From assembly GCF_007753265.1 (NCBI RefSeq), contig NZ_CP036349.1, forward strand, positions 892,363 to 956,362: 64,000 bases of DNA, read 5' to 3'. Positions within the stretch are counted from its first letter, which is position 1, and the number at the start of each line of letters is the position of its first letter. The position numbers were made by a program, and so were the translations under genes. The notes under the pieces were generated by a model. The model saw only the letters and a list, made by a program, of their open reading frames with translations. It made no database searches and was not told the origin of the DNA. Shown here in pieces: positions 9,427 to 17,866 of the stretch. The stretch is from Botrimarina mediterranea (GTDB lineage: Bacteria > Planctomycetota > Planctomycetia > Pirellulales > Lacipirellulaceae).

Positions 9427-9909
9427 GTGAGCGAACCCGCCCATTCACTGCCCCACCTCGCCCTCGGCCGCCTGCCGAGTGGCATCTACATCCTCACCGT
9501 CGGCGAGGACGCCACTGCCACGGGCATGCTTGCTAGCTGGGTGCAGCAAGCCGCGTTCGAGCCGCCCATGCTGAGCGTCGCGCTCAAGCGCGGCCGCCCC
9601 GTTTGCGAGCGGATCGAGGCCGGCGAGTCGTTCGTCCTCAACGTCGTCGGCGAGGGTCAGAAGTCCCTGCTCAAGCACTTCGCAAAAGGCTTTGAGCCCG
9701 ACGAGCCGGCGTTCGAGGGCGTCGCAATCGCGCGAACCGCCTGCGGAGCCCCCGCTCTTGCCGACGCGATCGCCGTGCTCGAATGTCGGATGGCGACGGT
9801 TGCCGACGCCGGCGACCACCGCGTCGTCATCGCCGAGGTCACCGCCAGCGAGGTCCTCACCGACACCCCGCCGATTGTCCACCTCCGCAAACGCGGCGAC
9901 CATTACTAG
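9427..9909 (+). CDS. Flavin reductase (FMN-binding) domain protein
   Basis: This 160-residue protein has the flavin-reductase-like split-barrel fold: LGRLPSGIYILTV at the N-terminus, then GMLASWVQQAAFEPPMLSVALKRGRPVCERI, which is the conserved FMN-binding loop region, and FVLNVVGEGQKSLLKHFAKGF. Relatives reduce free flavin with NAD(P)H or serve as partners of flavodiiron proteins. No partner gene is adjacent. The start is GTG at 9427, since no in-frame ATG occurs near the domain start. Confidence 0.85.
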   Translation: MSEPAHSLPHLALGRLPSGIYILTVGEDATATGMLASWVQQAAFEPPMLSVALKRGRPVCERIEAGESFVLNVVGEGQKSLLKHFAKGFEPDEPAFEGVAIARTACGAPALADAIAVLECRMATVADAGDHRVVIAEVTASEVLTDTPPIVHLRKRGDHY

Positions 9910-9969
9910 GTGATGAGCGGTGAGGCGCGAGGAAGGAGATGAAATCAGCAGCGAAGCGGCTGCCCACGT

Positions 9970-10134
9970 CCCCCGCCCCCTTCAGGGGGAGGGGCTAGGG
10001 GACGGGGGTAGAACCCGGATACCAGCTTCACCGTGGTGCTTGGAACCGATAAAGGAGTCAGATTACTGAGGACGCATATCGCATACCCGCTACAGCCCCC
10101 TCCCCTAATCCCTCCCCCTAAAAGGGGCGGGGGA
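9970..10134. repeat. Family A inverted-repeat element, copy 3
   Basis: The left end, ccccgcccccttcaggggg then aggggctagggg, mirrors the right end, ccctcccctaatccctcccc then ctaaaaggggcggggg. It sits between the flavin reductase and lhgO genes and carries no gene. Confidence 0.8.
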
Positions 10135-10167
10135 CCTGCCCTCCTGACACCTGGCTACTGACCCCTG

Positions 10168-11358
10168 ATGCCCGACTCCCCCTCCCTCCTCGTCGTCGGC
10201 GGCGGCATCGTCGGGCTCGCCACCGCCTACCGCTACACCGAGCGCTACCCCGGCGCCGTCGTCACGGTCCTCGAGAAAGAGTCCTCCGTCGGCCAGCACC
10301 AGACCGGCCACAACTCGGGCGTCCTCCACTCGGGCATCTACTACAAGCCCGGCTCGCTCAAGGCGATCAACTGCCGTGAAGGCAAGCGGGCGATGGAGGA
10401 GTTCTGCAGGGAGCAGCAGATCCCCTACGAGGTCTGCGGCAAGGTGATCGTCGCGGTGGATGAAGGCGACCTCCCCTCGCTCGAAAAGATCTACGAGCGC
10501 GGCCAAGCGAACGGCGTCACCTGCGAGCGCATCGGCGTCGAGCAACTCGCCGAACTCGAGCCGCACGCCAAGGGCGTTGCCGCGATCCACGTTCCCGAGG
10601 CAGGCATCGTCAACTACGGCGCCGTCTGCACCAAGCTCGCCGAGCTGATCGCCGCCGCCGGCGGCTGCGTTGTCACCGGTGCGCGCGTCACATCGATCAA
10701 GCAATCGCCCGGCGAGGTCGTCGTGCAATCGACCGCGGGTGACTTTACCGCCGAGCGCGCCGTCACCTGCGCCGGCCTGCAAAGCGACCGCGTCGCCAAA
10801 CTCTCCGGCGCCAAGCCCGACGCCAAGATCGTCCCCTTCCGCGGCGAGTATTTTGAGCTCAAGCCCAGCGCGCAAAAACTCTGCCGCAACCTCATCTACC
10901 CCACGCCCGATCCGGCGTTCCCGTTCCTCGGTGTCCACTTCACCCGGATGATCGGCGGAGGCGTCGAGTGTGGCCCCAACGCGGTGCTCGCCCTCGCGCG
11001 CGAAGGCTACACGAAGATGGGCCTCAACATCGGCGACCTCGCCGAGTCGCTCACCTACGGCGGCTTCCTCAAGATGGCGGCCAAGCACTGGCGGATGGGC
11101 GCCGGCGAGATGTGGCGCTCGGTCAGCAAGCGGGCCTTCGTCAAAGCGTTGCAACGCCTCGTTCCCGAGATCACCGTCGAAGCCCTCGAAACCGCCCCCG
11201 CCGGCGTCCGCGCCCAAGCGGTCCTCTCCGACGGCTCGATGGTGGACGACTTCCTGATCGAAGAAACCGGCCGCGTGGTGAACGTCCTCAACGCCCCCAG
11301 CCCCGCCGCCACCGCGTCGCTAAACATCGGCAAGCTAATCATCGACCGCCTGGGTTAA
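10168..11358 (+). CDS. lhgO: L-2-hydroxyglutarate oxidase (LhgO-like)
   Basis: This is an FAD-dependent oxidoreductase of the DAO family, 396 residues, that oxidises L-2-hydroxyglutarate to 2-oxoglutarate. The dinucleotide-binding motif [11 protein letters not shown] sits at about 8-18. [19 protein letters not shown] (about 47-65) and [18 protein letters not shown] (about 246-263) are characteristic of the LhgO/YgaF group. The C-terminus ends in the usual FAD-contact segment [11 protein letters not shown]. It is followed by a REP element and then a DUF1398 gene. Confidence 0.92.
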   Translation: MPDSPSLLVVGGGIVGLATAYRYTERYPGAVVTVLEKESSVGQHQTGHNSGVLHSGIYYKPGSLKAINCREGKRAMEEFCREQQIPYEVCGKVIVAVDEGDLPSLEKIYERGQANGVTCERIGVEQLAELEPHAKGVAAIHVPEAGIVNYGAVCTKLAELIAAAGGCVVTGARVTSIKQSPGEVVVQSTAGDFTAERAVTCAGLQSDRVAKLSGAKPDAKIVPFRGEYFELKPSAQKLCRNLIYPTPDPAFPFLGVHFTRMIGGGVECGPNAVLALAREGYTKMGLNIGDLAESLTYGGFLKMAAKHWRMGAGEMWRSVSKRAFVKALQRLVPEITVEALETAPAGVRAQAVLSDGSMVDDFLIEETGRVVNVLNAPSPAATASLNIGKLIIDRLG

Positions 11359-11381
11359 TATGCCCGTTGGCCACAGGCCAA

Positions 11382-11470
11382 CTGTGGGAGGGGTCTCCAG
11401 ACCCCGATTACGGTATCCAATCCGAAACGGCGTGGTGCGCGTCATCGGGGTCTGGAGACCCCTCCCACAA
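11382..11470. repeat. Family B REP element, copy 1
   Basis: This palindrome of about 89 bp has arms tgggaggggtctccagaccccgat and its mirror. Read on the minus strand the inner part is gcgcaccacgccgtttcgg, matching the start-codon region of the RAYT transposase at 47859. It lies between lhgO and the DUF1398 gene. Confidence 0.85.
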
Positions 11471-11483
11471 TTCATTCTTAGTC

Positions 11484-11879
11484 ATGACCATCGATCAAAC
11501 CAAAACCATCCAAGCCTGCGCCATCGGTGGGCTGTGCGGTGAGATGACCTTCCCCGAGATCGTCGGCAAGCTCAGTGCCATCGGCGTCGAGCGTTACCAC
11601 GCCGACTACTGCCGCGGTGAGATCACCTACTACCTCACCGACGGCGACTCACAAGTCGTCGCGACCCCACACCCCAGGCACGAACTCGGCGACGCGTTCG
11701 ACGCCGCCGCCGTCGAGTCCGCCGTCCACCAGAGCCAGCGCGGCGAGCACACCTACCTCGATTTCATCCGCAAGACGATGGCCGCGGGCTGCGTCGGCTA
11801 CTTCGTCCAGATCACCGGCCGCCAAGCCATCTACTTCGGCCGACGTGGCGAGTCGCACGTCGAACGCTTCCCGGACTAA
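11484..11879 (+). CDS. DUF1398 family protein
   Basis: This 131-residue protein includes ERYHADYCRGEITYYLTDG near residues 32-50 and TYLDFIRKTMAAGCVGYFVQ near the C-terminus, both typical of DUF1398 (YbcV-like). The function of the family is unknown. The ATG at 11484 falls just after a REP element. A longer open frame reaching back over lhgO is a shadow in the wrong frame of that gene. Confidence 0.83.
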   Translation: MTIDQTKTIQACAIGGLCGEMTFPEIVGKLSAIGVERYHADYCRGEITYYLTDGDSQVVATPHPRHELGDAFDAAAVESAVHQSQRGEHTYLDFIRKTMAAGCVGYFVQITGRQAIYFGRRGESHVERFPD

Positions 11880-12004
11880 ACCATTTCTCCAACCGCTACT
11901 CACAAACCGAGCCGCGACCGTCAGGGAGCGACCAAGTCGGCGGCCAGAAAAGTTGGTCAACGACCTACCAAACCAAGTTGCCTGCTACGGCGTTGCACGG
12001 GAAG

Positions 12005-12083
12005 GAACCACCGATAACACGGATGAGCACGGATAGGACCCGGGTTCGTTCCTGATCCGTGCGATCCGTGTCATCGGTGGTTC
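12005..12083. repeat. Palindromic repeat, cacggat type
   Basis: Left arm gaaccaccgataacacggat with continuation gagcacggat (12005-12034) mirrors atccgtgcgatccgtgtcatc then ggtggttc (12055-12083). There is no cargo; the centre is about 20 bp. Confidence 0.85.
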
Positions 12084-12090
12084 AAAATCA

Positions 12091-12436
12091 GGGAGTTTTC
12101 AACGGCGCGCCGCCTGGGCCCCGAGAAGGGCCCTTAAACGCGTCCGGCAGGCGACTGGACGTTTGTATCGTCCGGCGCGCAAGGGGCCCCGTAGGGGCCC
12201 CCTAGGGCCCTTAGAACGCATGCCCTGGGTCGCGTCGGGGGGCGGCGGGTGTTGCGGGTCGCGCCGGGGTCAAAAACTGCCCATTTTCACGCCTTGTGAC
12301 CCAGCTAACCCTCTCCACGACTGGCCCCTGCCGGTGGGGTTCGTTGGTGGCCGCTGGCATGCCCGACTCGCTACACTGAGGGACCAGCAGATTTCGGCCG
12401 CGGGCCGAAGCTCTCAGGTCTGTCCCCCCTCATTGC
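12091..12436. other. Non-coding GC-rich stretch with short repeats
   Basis: No gene is visible. Two related segments, agggcccttaaacgcgt (near 12127) and agggcccttagaacgcat (near 12208), and several ggggcccc palindromes suggest another degenerate repeat. The stretch ends at the start of the DUF1592 gene. Confidence 0.45.
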
Positions 12437-14992
12437 ATGCTCCGGCGCCTTGCCTTGATCGCCGCGCTTACGTCGTCTGCGATCGCGGCGCGCAGTGACG
12501 AGCCGGCCGTGTTGGCGCCCGTCGAGCTGGCAAACGTCGAGCCGATCCTCACGCAGTACTGCTACGACTGCCACGGCTACGGCGGCGAAGAGGGCGGCGT
12601 CGCGCTCGACACGCTCGTCGAGGAGTGGAAGCAAGCCGCCGGCGACCCCGCCAAGGAAGAGCCGCTGCGGAAGCGTTGGGAGAAGGTGCTCGCGCTGACG
12701 CGCGCCGAGGTCATGCCGCCCGCCGACATGGACCAGCCCGCCGGCGACGAGCGCGAGCAACTCGCCGCCTGGATCAAACGCGCCGCCTTCCACCTCGACC
12801 CCGCGCAGATCGACCCCGGCCGCGTCACGCTCCGCCGGCTCAATCGGACCGAGTACCGCAACACGGTACGCGACCTGATGGGCGTCGACTACGACACGCA
12901 AGCCGACTTCCCCGCCGATGGTTCGGGCTACGGCTTCGACAACGTCGCCGACGTGCTGACGATCTCGCCGCTGCACCTGGAGAAGTACGTCGCCGCCGCC
13001 CAAGAGATTGTCGAGCAGACCGTGCCGATGCAGCCGCGCGTCGTCGCCGAGCACCGCATCCCTGGCGGGCGGTTTGTCGGCGAAGGCCAGGAGCCCAATG
13101 GCTGGCGCCGCTCACTCTCTTATTACGAGCCCGCCACCGCCAGCGCGACGCACCACGTCGACAAGAAGGGGCGCTACGAAGTCGTCGTCACCTACCGCGC
13201 GGAAGAGGACTACGTCGATCTGGTGTTCGACAAGAACAAGTGCCGCTTCCGCTACTCGATCGACGGCGAGCAGAAGCACGACGAAGAGTACAGCCGCCAG
13301 GGGGGCAAAGAGTACCAGCAGCGGCACAAGGTGAAGTGGGAGCCCGGCGACCACACGATCCAGTTCGAGGTCGAGCCGCTCACGCCCGACGCCGAGCGCC
13401 TCCGCTCGTTGCGGATGACGATCGTCGACGTGACCGTGCGCGGGCCGCTCGCCGAGAAGCACTGGGTCGAGCCGCCGAACTACCGCAAGTGGTTCCCGCG
13501 CGATGCGCCCACCGACGCCGCCGAGCGCCGCGCCTACGCCGCAGAGCTGTTGGGCGGCTTCGCCGAGCGCGCGTTCCGCCGTCCTCCTAACACGGAAACG
13601 ACTGAACGGCTTGTCGAACTCGTCGAAGCGTCCGTCGCCGCGGGCCGACCCTTCGAGGCCGGCGTCGCCCAGGCGATGACCGCCGTGCTCTCGTCGCCGC
13701 GGTTCTTGTTCCGCGAAGAGGCCGACGCCACGCCGACGACAGGCGCCAGCGATCCCTACCCGCTGGTGGACGAGTACGCGATCGCGTCGCGACTCTCTTA
13801 CTTCCTGTGGTCCACGATGCCCGACGCCGAGTTGATGCGGCTGGCGTCCGAAGGCCAGCTCCGCGCGCAGCTCGACGAACAGTTCGAGCGGCTGCTTAAC
13901 GACCCCCGCTCGGAGGCGCTGGTCCGCAACTTCGTCGGCCAGTGGCTCGGCGCCCGCGACATCCAGCAGACGAACGTCAACGCGTTCGCCGTCATCAGCG
14001 CCGACAGCCCGCACGACCCCGAGCGCGAGCAACGCCGCGCGCGGTTCCGCGAACTGCGTCAGAAAGAGCCCGGCTTGCTCACCGATGAGGAACGCCAAGA
14101 GCTCCGCGCGATCCGTGAAGCCTTCGACGAGGCCTTCCAACGGGTGCGCGAGTTCGACCTCGACGGCGACCTCCGCTGGGCGATGCGGCGAGAGACGGAG
14201 ATGGCCTTCGAGCACGTGCTCCGCGAAGGCCGCAGCGCGCTAGAGCTGCTGAACAGCGACTACACGTTCCTCAACGAGCGCCTCGCCCGGCATTATGGCA
14301 TCGAGGGCGTCACGGGCGGCGACATGCGACGCGTCGAGCTGCCCGCCGGCAGCCCGCGCGGCGGCGTGCTCACGCAGGGGACCGTGCTCGTCAACACGTC
14401 GAACCCGGACCGCACCTCGCCGGTGAAGCGGGGCTTGTTCGTGCTCGACAACCTGGTCGGCACGCCGCCCCCACCACCGCCGCCTGACATCCCCTCGCTC
14501 GAGGCGGCCAACGAGGGCGAGGCGACGCCGCTGACGCTCCGGGAGTCGCTCGAGAAGCACCGCGACTCGCCGATGTGCGCGTCGTGCCACGCGCGGATGG
14601 ACCCATTGGGCCTCGCGCTCGAGCCCTTCAACGCGCTGGGCATCTTGCGTGACAACGACCACGGCAAGCCGATCGACGCGACCGGCACGCTCGTTACCGG
14701 CGAGTCGTTCAACGGCGTCGCCGAGCTGAAGAAGATCCTCGCCACCGAGCGGCGGCAAGACTTCTACCGCTGCCTGTCGGAAAAGCTGCTCACCTACGCC
14801 CTCGGCCGCGGCGTCGAGTACTACGATACCCTGACGGTGGATAAGCTCGTCGAAGGCCTCGAACAGAGCGGCGGCGACCTCCGCGGCCTCGTGCGCGACG
14901 TCGTCGAGTCGGCGCCGTTCCAACGGCGCCGCCGCGTTGAGACGCCCGCGACCGCAACCGTCCAGCGCAACGTTCACACGACCAACCGTTAA
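12437..14992 (+). CDS. Exported DUF1592/DUF1588-type planctomycete cytochrome-like protein
   Basis: This large exported protein has 851 residues and a signal peptide at about 1-18. Haem-type motif CYDCH sits at 42-46 (PSCyt1-like). The DUF1587 region follows at about 130-200 with RLNRTEYRNTVRDLMG. The middle part holds a possible carbohydrate-binding-like region, then DUF1595/1592 (about 365-500, DEYAIASRLSYFLWSTMPD), DUF1588 (about 590-690) and a second CASCH motif at 714-718 followed by DUF1585. Such proteins are abundant in Planctomycetes. Their role is unproven, though they are usually thought to be redox proteins linked to polysaccharide breakdown. The DUF1552 gene follows after 24 bp, so the two probably form one operon. 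Confidence 0.92.
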   Translation: MLRRLALIAALTSSAIAARSDEPAVLAPVELANVEPILTQYCYDCHGYGGEEGGVALDTLVEEWKQAAGDPAKEEPLRKRWEKVLALTRAEVMPPADMDQPAGDEREQLAAWIKRAAFHLDPAQIDPGRVTLRRLNRTEYRNTVRDLMGVDYDTQADFPADGSGYGFDNVADVLTISPLHLEKYVAAAQEIVEQTVPMQPRVVAEHRIPGGRFVGEGQEPNGWRRSLSYYEPATASATHHVDKKGRYEVVVTYRAEEDYVDLVFDKNKCRFRYSIDGEQKHDEEYSRQGGKEYQQRHKVKWEPGDHTIQFEVEPLTPDAERLRSLRMTIVDVTVRGPLAEKHWVEPPNYRKWFPRDAPTDAAERRAYAAELLGGFAERAFRRPPNTETTERLVELVEASVAAGRPFEAGVAQAMTAVLSSPRFLFREEADATPTTGASDPYPLVDEYAIASRLSYFLWSTMPDAELMRLASEGQLRAQLDEQFERLLNDPRSEALVRNFVGQWLGARDIQQTNVNAFAVISADSPHDPEREQRRARFRELRQKEPGLLTDEERQELRAIREAFDEAFQRVREFDLDGDLRWAMRRETEMAFEHVLREGRSALELLNSDYTFLNERLARHYGIEGVTGGDMRRVELPAGSPRGGVLTQGTVLVNTSNPDRTSPVKRGLFVLDNLVGTPPPPPPPDIPSLEAANEGEATPLTLRESLEKHRDSPMCASCHARMDPLGLALEPFNALGILRDNDHGKPIDATGTLVTGESFNGVAELKKILATERRQDFYRCLSEKLLTYALGRGVEYYDTLTVDKLVEGLEQSGGDLRGLVRDVVESAPFQRRRRVETPATATVQRNVHTTNR

Positions 14993-15016
14993 GCAAAGAA
15001 CCAGTAGGACGCCCCG

Positions 15017-16387
15017 ATGAACGAAGCCCTCCGCCTCGATCGCCGCCGCTTCCTCCAGAGCGTCGGCGCGTGTCTCGCCCTGCCGGCGCTAGAGTCGCTC
15101 GGCGCGCGCACGGCGCTGGCCTCAGCGGGCGCCGCCGAAACAGCCGGCGCCGTGACGGCGACCGGCGCGCCCTTGCGGACCGCGTTCATCACCTTCCCCA
15201 ACGGCGCGATCCCCGCCGCCTGGGCGTCGAGCGGTGAAGGCGCCGCGCTCGCGCTCGGCAAGACGCTCAAGCCGTTGGAGTCGGTCCGCAACCTCGTCCA
15301 GGTCTTCGGCGGCCTCGACCTCGAAGCGGCCCTCGCCGGCCCCGACGGCCCCGGCGACCACGCCCGTGGCAACGCCGCCCTGCTGACCACGGTGCGGCTC
15401 AACAAGAGCGCGTCGGACCTGCGTGTGGGCGTCTCGATCGACCAAGAGATCGCCGGAAAGGTAGGCCAACAGACGCGGCTCCCGTCGCTCGAACTCTCCG
15501 GTGACCGCGGCCCACGGAGCGGCGCCTGCGACTCGGGATACGCCTGCGCGTACCAGTACAACGTCTCGTGGAAGTCGCCGACCACGCCGATGGCGCCCGA
15601 GCACAACCCGCGGCTGGTGTTCGAGCGGCTCTTCGGCGAAGGCGCCCCCGGCCAGCGCGCCGAGAGCCTCGCCCGCCGCCGCGCCGAGCAGCGATCGGTG
15701 CTCGACTTCGTGATGGCCGAGACCGAGTCCCTCAACCGTAAGGCGAGCGTCGCCGACCGCCAGAAGCTTGACGAGTACCTCACGGCGGTGCGCGAGATTG
15801 AACGCCGCATCGAGGCGTCCGAGCGCTTTGCCGACGCCCCCGACCCGGGGCGCGAGGCGCCGCAAGGAATCCCCCGTGCGTACGAGGAGCACATCGCCCA
15901 GATGTTCGACTTGCTCGTGCTCGCCTTCGAGACCGACTCGACGCGCGTCGCCACGTTCCAGCTCGCCCACGACGGGAGCAACCGCAGCTTCGACCACATC
16001 GGCATCAGCGAAGGCCACCACGAGCTGACGCACCACCGCAACAACCAAGAGTGGGTCCGCAAGATCGAAGAGATCGACCGCTGGTACGTCCAGCAGTTCG
16101 CGCGGTTCCTCAAGGCGCTCGACGAGAAGAAGGACGCCGACGGCAAGTCGATGCTCTACAACTCACAGATCGTCTACGCCAGCGGCAACTCCGACGGCAA
16201 CCGCCACACGCACGTTGACTTGCCGGTCGTCCTCGCCGGCGCCGGCGGCGGCGCGTACAAGACCTGTCGCCACGTCAACCACGGCGCGACGCCCCTGGCG
16301 AACTTGTACCTTCGTATGGCCCAGAACGCCGGCGTCACGGGCCTCGAGCGCTTCGGCGACTCCACCGCCGCGCTCACGAACGTGTGA
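15017..16387 (+). CDS. DUF1552 protein with Tat-like signal
   Basis: This 456-residue protein begins with a twin-arginine-like signal (DRRRFLQSVGACLALPALE, about 9-27), which suggests export in folded form. The DUF1552 body contains TFPNGAIPAAW, GDHARGNAALLT and SIDQEIAGKVG, and near the end VYASGNSDGNRHTHVDLPVV. These sulfatase-like fold elements are typical of the family. DUF1552 genes nearly always follow a DUF1592 gene, and here the gap is 24 bp. The biochemical role is unknown. Confidence 0.92.
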   Translation: MNEALRLDRRRFLQSVGACLALPALESLGARTALASAGAAETAGAVTATGAPLRTAFITFPNGAIPAAWASSGEGAALALGKTLKPLESVRNLVQVFGGLDLEAALAGPDGPGDHARGNAALLTTVRLNKSASDLRVGVSIDQEIAGKVGQQTRLPSLELSGDRGPRSGACDSGYACAYQYNVSWKSPTTPMAPEHNPRLVFERLFGEGAPGQRAESLARRRAEQRSVLDFVMAETESLNRKASVADRQKLDEYLTAVREIERRIEASERFADAPDPGREAPQGIPRAYEEHIAQMFDLLVLAFETDSTRVATFQLAHDGSNRSFDHIGISEGHHELTHHRNNQEWVRKIEEIDRWYVQQFARFLKALDEKKDADGKSMLYNSQIVYASGNSDGNRHTHVDLPVVLAGAGGGAYKTCRHVNHGATPLANLYLRMAQNAGVTGLERFGDSTAALTNV

Positions 16388-16423
16388 TCGTAGCGCCGGT
16401 AGTCGCGTCCCATTTCGAGTGTC

Positions 16424-16499
16424 GGCGAGCCGGCGACGCAAGTCGTCGGAGGGGAGCGGGCACCAAGGTTCCACCGACGACTTACGTCGCCGGCTCGCC
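16424..16499. repeat. Family C palindrome, copy 1
   Basis: Arms ggcgagccggcgacgcaagt then cgtcgg and ccgacgacttacgtcgccgg then ctcgcc pair nearly perfectly over 26 bp. The loop contains agcgggcaccaagg, a variant of the core shared by all family C copies. Degenerate relatives continue to about 16595. Confidence 0.85.
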
Positions 16500-16660
16500 A
16501 ACGCCGGTTCGCCAACAGAGCAGTCGGCGCTAGCCGCAGGTGGCGACGGGTCCCCGGCGCCCTCCGGTCACTCACGTTCCCGGCTCGCCTTTTAGAGCAG
16601 ACGACATCTGAACGTCACGGCTCAGACGCTACGGTAAGGCGAAGCTTGCTCGAAACCCCG

Positions 16661-16808
16661 CGCGTGGCGAGATCATGGCGCTAGCCACGTCGAGACCGCC
16701 AGAAATACCACACGTGGCGAGATCCATGGCGAAGCCATGTCGAGACCGCCAGAAATCCGCGCGTGGCGAGGTCTTGGCGAAGCCAAGCCGAGACCGCCAA
16801 TAATCAAG
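16661..16808. repeat. Three tandem ~50-bp hairpin repeats next to tRNA-Pro
   Basis: Units start at about 16663, 16713 and 16762. Each reads cgtggcgag, then an atggcgaagccat-type small hairpin, then cgagaccgcca. The last unit ends at the 3' side of the tRNA gene, so a read-through tRNA transcript would carry three hairpins. Confidence 0.8.
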
Positions 16809-16882
16809 TCGGGGCGACACGATTCGAACGTGCGACCTACTGGTCCCAAACCAGCCGCGCTACCAGGCTGCGCCACGCCCCG
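16809..16882 (-). tRNA. tRNA-Pro (anticodon TGG)
   Basis: The reverse complement folds as a 74-nt tRNA. The acceptor stem cggggcg pairs with cgccccg, the D arm is gcgcagcctggtagcgc, the anticodon arm gctgg-tttggga-ccagt carries TGG, and the T loop is ttcgaat. The 3' CCA is not encoded; cttg follows the discriminator A. Confidence 0.95.
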
Positions 16883-16998
16883 CTCTACAAGCCTGGGGCT
16901 GAACGCCGCAGGCTTGAGAGACCCGACATCTTACGCGGCCGGGCGGTTCGCCACAACGAGGGGGAGCCTGCGGCGCCCCTTCCTTTGGCGCCCGGCGT

Positions 16999-17412
16999 TC
17001 AGTCGGGCAGAAGCCGCAGCGGCGCGCCGGACGCGAGGCGGTAGACCGAGAAGTCCCGGCGGTCGAGTGTGAACACCGTGTCGATCTGCAAGGTCTCCGC
17101 CAGGTAAACGAGACTGGCGTCGGCCAGCTGGGGCCGCAGATCGCGGTAGTTCTGAAGGAAGGCGTGGAGCCACTCGGCCGCCGTCGCGTCGAGATGAGCG
17201 ACGAGGATGTCCCCGCCCGTGACCATCCGGAGCAGATTCTCGACCCCGGGTTGGTCACGACGCAGCAGCCAAGCCGCCTCGGTGAGCACCGGCCAGGTCG
17301 TGATCGGCGGCGCTGTCAGCGTCGCGGCCATGTCGCTGCACCGTTCGTGCTGGGCGTCTTTGTGGCTCAGCAGGGCCACCAATGGGCCGGTGTCGATGAG
17401 GACGGCGGTCAC
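16999..17412 (-). CDS. PIN-domain ribonuclease toxin (VapC-like)
   Basis: This 137-residue PIN domain has the acidic site in order: Asp7 in LIDTGPLVALL, Glu45 in LTEAAWLL, Asp98 in QLADASLVYLAE and Asp117 in TLDRRDF. VapC toxins cleave RNA, often tRNA. The start GTG at 17412 overlaps the stop of the upstream gene as gtga, which is typical translational coupling of toxin to antitoxin. A longer in-frame start is possible but would run through the antitoxin gene. Confidence 0.9.
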   Translation of the reverse strand: MTAVLIDTGPLVALLSHKDAQHERCSDMAATLTAPPITTWPVLTEAAWLLRRDQPGVENLLRMVTGGDILVAHLDATAAEWLHAFLQNYRDLRPQLADASLVYLAETLQIDTVFTLDRRDFSVYRLASGAPLRLLPD

Positions 17413-17675
17413 GGCAGCGCCGAACCGCTGACCCCGAATCCGTTCATGTAGTCGGGGTTGGTGCTGAGATCGACCGGCAAGGAGCCGCAACTCCCGAGCA
17501 CTCCCGAGTCGAGTATCCGGTCTCGGAGGCTCCGACCTTCGGCAAACACGGCGGCGGGTTGGACGCGCGGGCCTTGCTGAAACCGCCAACGCAACAACGC
17601 CTCTTCAAGGGAGGACGCTTCCTCCGCTTTGGCGTAGTCGTAGAACTGGTCAAGTTCACTCTTGTCGATGGCCAT
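17409..17675 (-). CDS. Probable antitoxin of the VapC-like toxin
   Basis: This is an 88-residue protein directly upstream of the PIN toxin, overlapping it by 4 bp. It starts MAIDKSELDQFYDYAK, then has a charged helical part, and RVQPAAVFAEGRSLRDRILDSG in the middle. I do not recognise a standard RHH, AbrB or Phd domain, so its assignment as antitoxin rests on position and size. The C-terminal Gly/Ser/Pro-rich tail could be the toxin-binding part. Confidence 0.75.
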   Translation of the reverse strand: MAIDKSELDQFYDYAKAEEASSLEEALLRWRFQQGPRVQPAAVFAEGRSLRDRILDSGVLGSCGSLPVDLSTNPDYMNGFGVSGSALP

Positions 17676-17753
17676 CGATCGATCCTCCAGCTGTACCCTA
17701 ACAAGCCGGTGAAGGGCTCGCCACAGCGAAGGCGACGGCCGGCCATGAAAGGG

Positions 17754-17841
17754 CTGTGGGAGGGGTCTCCAGACCCCGATTTCGCGCACCATGCCGTTTC
17801 GGATGGACGCGGTCATCGGCGTCTAGAGACCCCTCCCACAG
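17754..17841. repeat. Family B REP element, copy 2
   Basis: The palindrome tgtgggaggggtctccagac ... gagacccctcccaca contains gcgcaccatgccgtttcgg, the RAYT start-codon-like core, in plus orientation. It lies between parB and the antitoxin gene. Confidence 0.85.
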
Positions 17842-17866
17842 GAGAGGGTTTCGGATTCTGTTGGGC

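Noticed and set aside
10968-11483. N-terminal half of a long frame leading into the DUF1398 gene
   Set aside because: It overlaps lhgO in another frame and then a REP element; only the part from ATG 11484 looks like protein.
16661-16808. Tandem repeats as a CRISPR array
   Set aside because: The units adjoin with no unique spacers and vary in sequence; there are no cas genes in the window.
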